Under the pieces are notes generated by a model, which saw only the letters and a list, made by a program, of their open reading frames with translations, ran no database searches and was not told where the DNA came from. Shown here in pieces: positions 8,348-14,744 of a stretch of 17,906 bases of DNA. The position numbers and the translations under genes were made by a program. This stretch comes from Firmicutes bacterium UBA1768 (GTDB lineage Bacteria; Bacillota; Clostridia; Peptostreptococcales; Anaerovoracaceae): the NCBI GenBank assembly GCA_002315335.1, contig DCGW01000084.1:60231-78136 (forward strand), written 5' to 3'. The first letter of the stretch is position 1; the number at the start of each line of letters is the position of its first letter.

Positions 8348-10255
8348 TCAATACTCAATTATTTCTCCCGGATTATCAACGGTATAGCCTCCCATCGACA
8401 GGATTTTCTCTCTGAAAGCCTCGCTTTTTAAGGTTTCGAGCATGGCCCTTACCACGGGAGTATCCCAGGCATAATCCGGAATAAGCAGGTCATATTCCTC
8501 TATGCAAATCGGGTAAAAGTCAAGTCCGTATATCTTAGCGGCAGAAAATATGCCCATGCCGACATCTGCCGAACCGGCTGCAATCTGAGCCGCAACCGAG
8601 GTGTGAGTCAGCTCCTCCCTGTCGTATCCGTAAATCTTCTTTACATCCAATCCGTGCTTTGTACAAAGATAGTCTGTCAGAATTCTTGTGCCTGAGCCCT
8701 TCTGCCTGTTTACATATCTGACCTTATCCCCGACAATATCTTCAAAGCTGCTGATACCAAGAGGATTACCCTTTTGAAGCATAAGTCCCTGCTGTCGTCC
8801 AACGCAGCGGATAAGCTTTACATTCCTGTCCGGAAAATGCTTCCTCATATACGAGAGATTGTATTCACCTGTCTCTGTATCAAGCAAGTGGCAGCCGCCC
8901 GCATGAGCCTCACCTCTGCGCATAGCCATTATTGCACCCATTGAGCCCACGTGTGATGAACTCATAAATACGTTTCGGTCATTGGTGTGCATCAGGTTTC
9001 CGAGCTCATCGAGCAGCGGATCGTGGCTGCCCGTTACGACAACCGTGCTGCGAAGCTTTTTCTCAGATGTCAGAAGCTTAACCCTTACACTTTCTGATGC
9101 TCCATAGCCCTCACAGCCCTGAGGGACCTCTATCATTCCATCAGCCTTTACAAAAGACGAGACAACACCCGCTCCCCTGTTCAACGGTGAGGCAATAAGC
9201 TTATCTCCGACATACCCAAGCCTTGCACGAACAAATTCCTTATACTTGAGACTTGAAACAATCGGTCTTGATAGTACGGCATCAACCACAGCTTCCTCAA
9301 CACGTTCGTTTTCAGTCCAATAATCGACTATAGGCTTTAAAATCTCTTCAATAACAATAATTCCAGAAACAGGATATCCAGGTACACCTAAAATAGGCTT
9401 ACTGCCGCAAATCCCCAAAATTGCTGGTTTTCCCGGTTTGATAGCTATTCCGTGGTTCAACACTTTTCCGACATCCCCTATGACCTTTGCAGAAAAATCT
9501 TCTCTCCCCGCCGAGGAGCCGGCATTAAGAATTACTATATCACAGTCATCCACTGCTCTTAATACTGCTGATTTAATTTTGTCGTATTTATCCGGAACAA
9601 TAGGATATCTTACCGCCTCAGCTCCCCATTCTTCAACCATAGCCGAAAAAATTGAGGAATTGAACTCCTGTATTTCTCCCGTTCCTGGGTCAGTACAAGG
9701 CTCTACTATCTCATCACCGGTCGGAATTATCCCTATTTTAGGTCTGTTAACAACCTCTATCTCAAGAACTCCACCTGCAATCATAGCCCCAATTGATGCG
9801 GGAGAAACCCTGACGTGGGCCGGAAGTATCATTTCACCCGCGCAGATATCCTCGCCAATCTGACGGATATGCTGCCATGGAGCCGCCGGAGCAAATATAG
9901 TAACAGTGCCGTCGTCATGACATACGATATCTTCTACCATGATTACTGCATCACAGCCCTCCGGAATCGGATCACCGGTATCAACAACTGTGTATTGGCT
10001 ATCCGAAAGCGTGACAGGCGTTGTTTCAGTCGCTCCAAAGCTATCACTTGACTTTATCGCTATTCCGTCCATAGCACTCGATTCATAATGCGGAGCACTG
10101 ATGTGAGCATATATAGCTTTTGTTGTCACCCTTCCGCAGGCATTTTGAACGGGAATCCGCTCAGAAACGGAGCCAAAACCGTTTTCAATAAGGGTCTCTA
10201 TGTATTCTCTCTTCGCTTTTTCAAGCGGCACATTTGTAAGATAATCAAATCCCAT
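8348..10255 (-). CDS. MoeA fused to a PBP-like (COG1910-type) domain
   Basis: A 635-residue two-domain protein. Residues 1 to about 395 are a MoeA molybdenum-insertion domain: AMDG (61-64), GDPIPEGCDAV (94-104), PTGDEI (178-183), AGSSAGREDF (245-254) and HGIAIKPGKP (268-277). Residues about 403-635 form a periplasmic-binding-protein-like domain with NRQKGSGTRILTDYL (516-530) and a following GSADVGMGI (561-569), but no signal peptide, so it works in the cytoplasm. MoeA joins metal to adenylylated molybdopterin; the added domain is annotated in other genomes as molybdate-binding-like, and its job is not established. I prefer the ATG at 10255: it lies one base after the moeA stop (TGATATG) and has GAGG nine bases ahead. 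An ATG at 10270 would overlap moeA by 14 bases and lacks a site. Confidence 0.92.
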   Translation of the reverse strand: MGFDYLTNVPLEKAKREYIETLIENGFGSVSERIPVQNACGRVTTKAIYAHISAPHYESSAMDGIAIKSSDSFGATETTPVTLSDSQYTVVDTGDPIPEGCDAVIMVEDIVCHDDGTVTIFAPAAPWQHIRQIGEDICAGEMILPAHVRVSPASIGAMIAGGVLEIEVVNRPKIGIIPTGDEIVEPCTDPGTGEIQEFNSSIFSAMVEEWGAEAVRYPIVPDKYDKIKSAVLRAVDDCDIVILNAGSSAGREDFSAKVIGDVGKVLNHGIAIKPGKPAILGICGSKPILGVPGYPVSGIIVIEEILKPIVDYWTENERVEEAVVDAVLSRPIVSSLKYKEFVRARLGYVGDKLIASPLNRGAGVVSSFVKADGMIEVPQGCEGYGASESVRVKLLTSEKKLRSTVVVTGSHDPLLDELGNLMHTNDRNVFMSSSHVGSMGAIMAMRRGEAHAGGCHLLDTETGEYNLSYMRKHFPDRNVKLIRCVGRQQGLMLQKGNPLGISSFEDIVGDKVRYVNRQKGSGTRILTDYLCTKHGLDVKKIYGYDREELTHTSVAAQIAAGSADVGMGIFSAAKIYGLDFYPICIEEYDLLIPDYAWDTPVVRAMLETLKSEAFREKILSMGGYTVDNPGEIIEY

Positions 10256-10256
10256 A

Positions 10257-11480
10257 TCAATAAGCCTCATTTACAAAAACTTGAACTTCAGCACCCTGCG
10301 TAAGTCCCTCACAGTCTCGTTCTATGCAAAAGTATCCGTCGGTTCCAGCAAGCGCAGTAATAAGACCGGATTTGGTTCTGACAGGATGGGCAATCAGCCT
10401 TCCGTCATTATTTTCAAGCCTGACGGAAATATACAGCTCTCTTCCGTCATTAGCCGCAACGTTTTCAGAAAGAAATGCGGTTACAGAATAGGGTCTGTTT
10501 CCCCTCCCTATGAGACGGTCCATTGCAGGCAAAACGTAAAGCTTAGAAACAAAATAAGCTGCAACAGGGTGTCCGGGAAGGCCAAAAACAGGCTTGTTTC
10601 CGCATTTTCCCAGAATAGTCGGCTTTCCAGGCTTTGCAGCTATTCCATGCATAAGAAGCTGACCAGTCTTTTCTATTACTCGAGCAGTCGCATCCTTGGT
10701 ACCAACGCTGCTGCCTCCTGAGATAAGTACCATATCACAGTCGACAAGAGCTTTATTAAGTACTTTTTCAAGCTCTTCCTCTTCATCTGGAACTATATCG
10801 AAACTGACAGGTTCGGCACCATAAGTATGCAGCATTGCTGTCAGCATAGATGAATTTACATCTCTGATTTTTCCCGGGCCGGGTGTTTCATTGCAAGGTA
10901 CAAGCTCATCTCCGGTTGATATAACTGCAGTTTTTATCTTCCTCTTTACTCTGACTTCAGCTTTTCCCAGTGCTGCAAGTGCTCCTGTATCCGAAAACGT
11001 AAGAGTTCTCCCTTTAAGCATAAGCTCCTTACCGGGTCTGACGTCGTCGCCGCGGAATATCATGTTTTGTCCGGGAGCTGCAGGCTTATATATTCCCACA
11101 GTACCGTCTCCGTAATCCTCAACAAATTCTATCATGACGCACGAATCAGCTCCCACAGGAACCTCTCCGCCGGTCGGCACATAGCAGCAGGTTTCGGGCA
11201 AAAGCTCAAAAGAAGCCCTTTCGCCCATTTTTACCTCTCCGCAGATAGATAATATTGCAGGTATCGACTCAGAGCAGCCAAAGGTATCCTCAGCCCTGAC
11301 AGCATATCCATCAACAGTAGAACGGTTAAAATCCGGAACAAATTCCTCAGCGACAATATCTTCCGCTAATACTCTTCCGACGGCAGCATCTATCCGAACA
11401 TACTCAAATACTTCTTCTATTTCATTAAACTCGTCTTTGATGAGCTGTAAAACCTCGTTTGGAGTCAGCACATTAAGCAT
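10257..11480 (-). CDS. moeA: molybdopterin molybdenumtransferase MoeA
   Basis: A full-length 407-residue MoeA, which inserts molybdate or tungstate into adenylylated molybdopterin. Visible motifs are STVDGYA (54-60), RGDDVRPG (143-150), STGDEL (188-193), SGGSSVGTKD (254-263) with the family aspartate Asp263, HGIAAKPGKP (278-287) and GLPGHPV (300-306). The ATG at 11480 has GGAGG nine bases upstream and overlaps the end of the preceding flavoprotein gene by eight bases. A second, PBP-fused MoeA follows at once, so the operon encodes two paralogous insertion enzymes. Given the AOR nearby, tungsten insertion is a reasonable inference for at least one of them, but the sequence does not show metal choice. 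Confidence 0.95.
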   Translation of the reverse strand: MLNVLTPNEVLQLIKDEFNEIEEVFEYVRIDAAVGRVLAEDIVAEEFVPDFNRSTVDGYAVRAEDTFGCSESIPAILSICGEVKMGERASFELLPETCCYVPTGGEVPVGADSCVMIEFVEDYGDGTVGIYKPAAPGQNMIFRGDDVRPGKELMLKGRTLTFSDTGALAALGKAEVRVKRKIKTAVISTGDELVPCNETPGPGKIRDVNSSMLTAMLHTYGAEPVSFDIVPDEEEELEKVLNKALVDCDMVLISGGSSVGTKDATARVIEKTGQLLMHGIAAKPGKPTILGKCGNKPVFGLPGHPVAAYFVSKLYVLPAMDRLIGRGNRPYSVTAFLSENVAANDGRELYISVRLENNDGRLIAHPVRTKSGLITALAGTDGYFCIERDCEGLTQGAEVQVFVNEAY

Positions 11481-12387
11481 TTAGTTTATCCTCCGTTAAA
11501 TCGCATATTTCCGACGCAAGCCTTTCTGCCTGTATCGTCACCGCATCAACTATATCATGCACGCTTTCGCAGTTTCCGCAAAAGTACAGCCAATCAAGAT
11601 AATTACCATTTATTTCCAGTTCTTCTGCAAGCACCCTGTCCGGAATAAGTCCCAATGCGGTTATGAGAGCATCACATTTTATTATCTCTGTATCACCGGA
11701 ATCAAGATGCTTTACCCTTACAGCAGTAACGTGTCCTTCACCATAAATCATATCAACTGTAGAGTTCAGTCTTACCGGGATGTTATAGGCTTCAATGCAG
11801 TCCTGTCTGTTTTTGGTCATTCCTCCCAGACTATTATTCTGCTCAATCATTGCAGCCACATTCTTGCCAAGAATTTTCAATCTTCGAGCCATTACCTGCC
11901 CTACATTTCCGCTTCCGAGTATAACAAAATTATCGCCTAAATCATAGTGATTAAGGTTTATCATTTTCTGAGCCTCTCCTGCAGTATATACACCGGCAGG
12001 TCTTGTTCCGCCGATAAGCTCTGAGCCAATGCTTTTTTCACGGCAGCCCGTGGCCATAATGCAGAAGTCAAACGAAACCTCAAATATACCACTTTTGGTT
12101 GCAATAACAGCGGTCCTGTTCTCACATATGCTGACAACATTTGCTTCAGTCATTATTTCTATACTTTTGTCAGCAATTGCCCTTCTAAATCGGTCTGCAT
12201 ATTCTGTTCCTGAAATGTCTTCGTGAAAATATGTGAGTCCGAAGCCGTTGTGGATGCACTGCTTTAGAACTCCGCCCAATTCCAAGTCCCTTTCTGCGAG
12301 AAGCACGCTCGCACCTCGCTCAGATGATTTTATTGCTGCTGCCATGCCTGCAGCGCCACCGCCAACAATCAGAATATCATACTTCAC
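11473..12387 (-). CDS. FAD/NAD(P)-dependent oxidoreductase
   Basis: A 304-residue pyridine-nucleotide-disulfide-type flavoprotein. FAD binds at the N-terminal GGGAAG (9-14), with the ELGGVLKQCIHNGFG segment (36-50) and MATGCRE (111-117). A second nucleotide site, GSGNVG (158-163), should bind NAD(P)H. In Firmicutes, relatives are usually paired with a GlpA-like flavoprotein and a small DUF1667 protein; here the GlpA-like partner is present and DUF1667 is not. The C-terminus is compact and ends soon after the FCGNCESVHDIVDAV segment. Three GTG codons could start it (12399, 12396, 12387). I chose 12387 because it gives the usual MKYDILIVGGG start and has GAGGGG upstream. It overlaps the preceding gene by 11 bases. 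The role is probably electron transfer between NAD(P)H and an iron-sulfur partner; the exact partner is inferred. Confidence 0.85.
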   Translation of the reverse strand: MKYDILIVGGGAAGMAAAIKSSERGASVLLAERDLELGGVLKQCIHNGFGLTYFHEDISGTEYADRFRRAIADKSIEIMTEANVVSICENRTAVIATKSGIFEVSFDFCIMATGCREKSIGSELIGGTRPAGVYTAGEAQKMINLNHYDLGDNFVILGSGNVGQVMARRLKILGKNVAAMIEQNNSLGGMTKNRQDCIEAYNIPVRLNSTVDMIYGEGHVTAVRVKHLDSGDTEIIKCDALITALGLIPDRVLAEELEINGNYLDWLYFCGNCESVHDIVDAVTIQAERLASEICDLTEDKLNA

Positions 12388-13858
12388 AGGAAACACCACC
12401 CCTCATGATATATGAATTTCTTCCGTCCATAGTGACTTCATTCACTTCAATAGAAAGCTCACGAGCAATAATTTCAGCTATCCTCTGTGTGCAGCGGCTG
12501 CCCTGACAACAGCCCATTCCGGAACCGACTCTGCGTTTTACTCCGTTTACAGTTGCTGCACCGCGTCTTATAGCCCCAACTATCTCTCCCTCGGTGATTT
12601 TTCCGCAGGTACAAATGATTTGTCCGTATGCTTTATTACACTGAACAAGCTTTTTCCATTCTTCAAGCGTAAGCTCAGAAGTTTTGATAATCGGCTTACG
12701 CACCGGATTGAATTCCGGATTAATTTCACTGCAGCAGAGATAATCAGCTATATGGGCTGAAAGGTACCTTGACAGCTCGTGGGCACATGTCAGTCCGGGT
12801 GTTTTTATCCCTATCAGACTGAAAAGACCCGCTTCTTCAAAAATGGAAAAATCTGGTATTTTATTATCTGTTTTAATATATCTTCTGCCTTCAGGCTTTA
12901 CAAGTACAGTGTTTGGCCTTGAGCCGGCAAAGCATCGAATTTTTTTATTTATTTCAAGCTTTGGCACAACCTCTTTACATTGTTTTTCGAGTTGCACAAG
13001 CCCATTGACATCTGCTTCATCAGGATACTCACTCGCAGCTCTGTCACTCGGACCCACAAGTATATTACCTTCAGTAGTCGGAACAAGTGTCAGTCCCTTT
13101 TTCCCAATCTCAGGCTCATGAAAAATAATATGAGACACTCCTCCCTCAGCTTTTTTATCCAAAACAAAATAATCGGCACCTGTTCTGAATATCCTGACTA
13201 AGGGTTTTTCTGTCAGCTCTCGTACGGTATCAGCGAAAAGGCCCGCACAGTTGACAACAGCCCTTGAAAAAAACTCATTATCCTCAGTAACTAATCGAAA
13301 GCCACCGTTTACCCGTTCCATTTGTATAACTCTATTGTTAAACAGGAATTCCGCTCCGTTATCCGAAGCATTTTCATAAGCTGCTATGCATAATAGCCAA
13401 GGGTTTACCGTTCCGGTTCCCGGCACAAATAAGGAAGCTGTAACCTCAGAGCTGAGGCCTGGCTCCATACTGTGAGTTTCTTCGGCTGACAGTAGTTTTA
13501 TGCCTCGCACTCCGTTTTCCACGCCCTGATTGTACTTCTTTATCAGGGCTTTCTCACCTTTTGGGCCAAAGACAGCCATAAGCGATCCACACCTGCTGAA
13601 AGGAACACCAAGGTCTGTGCAAAGACTGTCAAAGCCCTCGTTTGCCCTTACACAAAGCTCGCTTTTTAATGAGCCGGGTTTATTGTCAATACCGGTATAA
13701 ACTATCGCGGTATTGGCCTTTGAAATTCCGGTACACACATCCTCACGAGCCTCAAGAACCCTGACGCTAAGATTATACTCCCTCAGAGACCTCGCCACGA
13801 AACATCCGAGAAGTCCGGCACCTATGACTGTTATGTCACATTTTTCACTTGTATGCAT
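12377..13858 (-). CDS. GlpA-like FAD oxidoreductase with BFD-type [2Fe-2S] domain
   Basis: A 493-residue flavoprotein. The DAO/GlpA-type FAD fold starts at once with the dinucleotide motif VIGAGLLG (11-18), followed by LEARED (35-40). The C-terminus carries a bacterioferritin-associated-ferredoxin-like [2Fe-2S] site: CTC (416-418), then GMGCCQGSRC (447-456), giving probable ligands Cys416, Cys418, Cys451 and Cys456. The family includes anaerobic glycerol-3-phosphate dehydrogenase subunit A and many proteins of unknown substrate, so I do not assign glpA. The ATG at 13858 follows CGGGAGGTACGATA; an in-frame codon at 13954 would run into the divergent gene. It heads a four-gene overlapping operon with a second flavoprotein and two MoeA proteins. 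A role in feeding electrons to or from the AOR system is inferred from context. Confidence 0.87.
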   Translation of the reverse strand: MHTSEKCDITVIGAGLLGCFVARSLREYNLSVRVLEAREDVCTGISKANTAIVYTGIDNKPGSLKSELCVRANEGFDSLCTDLGVPFSRCGSLMAVFGPKGEKALIKKYNQGVENGVRGIKLLSAEETHSMEPGLSSEVTASLFVPGTGTVNPWLLCIAAYENASDNGAEFLFNNRVIQMERVNGGFRLVTEDNEFFSRAVVNCAGLFADTVRELTEKPLVRIFRTGADYFVLDKKAEGGVSHIIFHEPEIGKKGLTLVPTTEGNILVGPSDRAASEYPDEADVNGLVQLEKQCKEVVPKLEINKKIRCFAGSRPNTVLVKPEGRRYIKTDNKIPDFSIFEEAGLFSLIGIKTPGLTCAHELSRYLSAHIADYLCCSEINPEFNPVRKPIIKTSELTLEEWKKLVQCNKAYGQIICTCGKITEGEIVGAIRRGAATVNGVKRRVGSGMGCCQGSRCTQRIAEIIARELSIEVNEVTMDGRNSYIMRGGVSCEV

Positions 13859-13873
13859 TATCGTACCTCCCGG

Positions 13874-13902
13874 TTGAAAAAAACAATAAAACGGATTATA
13901 AT
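13874..13902 (+). promoter_or_regulatory. promoter of the ThiF-like gene in a compact divergent region
   Basis: On the plus strand TTGAAA (13874-13879) is followed after 17 bases by a perfect TATAAT (13897-13902). Transcription would start near 13909, leaving about 17 bases before the ATG at 13926. The -10 box is part of ATTATAAT (13895-13902), a perfect inverted repeat that also gives TATAAT on the minus strand (13900-13895). No good minus-strand -35 box was found, so a shared -10 for the opposite operon is possible but weak. The whole gap between the two genes is 67 bases. Confidence 0.75.
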
Positions 13903-13925
13903 CAAAATCGCAGAAAGGAGCTGTA

Positions 13926-14603
13926 ATGAAGATGGATGGAAAATTTATTCTCAACCTCCCCGCAATTTCAGAGGATGAGCAGAAACTTTTAGCAACTAAA
14001 AGAGTTCTTGTCGCAGGGTGCGGCGGTCTCGGCGGTTATATTTGCGAATATCTCGCACGCCTTGGAGTATCAAACATCACGGTTCTTGACTACGATCACT
14101 TTGAGGAATCAAATATTAACAGGCAGCTGCTCGCAACCTCCTCAAGTATGGGAAAAAGCAAGGCCGATACTGCCAAAGAGCGCATCCTGAGCATCAATCA
14201 AAATGCTGAAGTATTATCGATAAACGAACAGCTTTCTTCAGAAAATGCAGTAGAAATCATTCGTGGTCACTCGCTCGTAATAGATGCTTTGGATTCTGTT
14301 AAAAGCAGACTTATACTTGAAGATGCCTGCTCAAAGTTTGAAATAACAATGATACACGGCGCTGTTCACGGTTGGAACTTCCAGACAGCCGTTATTCCTC
14401 CCGGAAGCGGTGTTCTTAATAAGCTATATGATGAAAGTACTGAATCGATTAACAAAACTATACTTTCCTTCGTGCCGCCATGCTGTGCCGCGATTCAGGT
14501 TTCGGAAGCACTTCGTTTTCTCTGCGGTCGCCCAAGCGTCCTCGAAAACAAGGTCCTCTTCTTTAATATGGAAACCCTTGAAAACATCCTTGTCACCGTA
14601 TGA
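13926..14603 (+). CDS. ThiF/MoeB/HesA-family adenylyltransferase
   Basis: A 225-residue E1-like enzyme that should adenylylate the C-terminal glycine of a sulfur carrier, most likely the MoaD/ThiS-like protein at 16431-16685. Visible are the ATP-binding GCGGLGG (31-37), LDYDHFEESNINRQ (54-67), GKSKA (76-80) and VIDALDS (118-124). Two usual features are missing: the N-terminal RYxRQ arginine-finger motif, replaced by KFILNLP (6-12), and the CxxC pairs that hold zinc. The crossover region reads FVPPCCAAIQ (182-191) with adjacent Cys186-Cys187. The ATG at 13926 has AAAGGAG six bases upstream. It is the only plus-strand gene here and is transcribed divergently from the MoeA operon. Partner identity is inferred. 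Confidence 0.86.
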   Translation: MKMDGKFILNLPAISEDEQKLLATKRVLVAGCGGLGGYICEYLARLGVSNITVLDYDHFEESNINRQLLATSSSMGKSKADTAKERILSINQNAEVLSINEQLSSENAVEIIRGHSLVIDALDSVKSRLILEDACSKFEITMIHGAVHGWNFQTAVIPPGSGVLNKLYDESTESINKTILSFVPPCCAAIQVSEALRFLCGRPSVLENKVLFFNMETLENILVTV

Positions 14604-14690
14604 TTTTATCATATTGTACAAAAGCGAGCAATATTTACAATAAAGACCAATTGCTACAGACTTGTTTTACATATATTATACGCACTATCA

Positions 14691-14724
14691 AAAAATCCTG
14701 TACAGTACAATGCACAGGATTTTT
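14691..14724. terminator. bidirectional intrinsic terminator between convergent genes
   Basis: AAAAATCCTGT (14691-14701) and ACAGGATTTTT (14714-14724) are perfect inverted repeats of 11 bases around a 12-base loop. The A/T ends provide a T-tract in either direction. It serves the plus-strand ThiF-like gene ending at 14603 and the minus-strand dehydrogenase gene ending at 14745. Confidence 0.88.
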
Positions 14725-14744
14725 ATGTCTATTGTTTATTCAGC

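Noticed and set aside
9438..9863. Plus-strand open frame of 141 residues
   Set aside because: It mirrors the MoeA-PBP gene; its Ser/Pro/Ile-rich composition is an antisense artefact.
10281..10721. Plus-strand open frame of 146 residues
   Set aside because: It is antisense to moeA, without a start site or recognisable domain.
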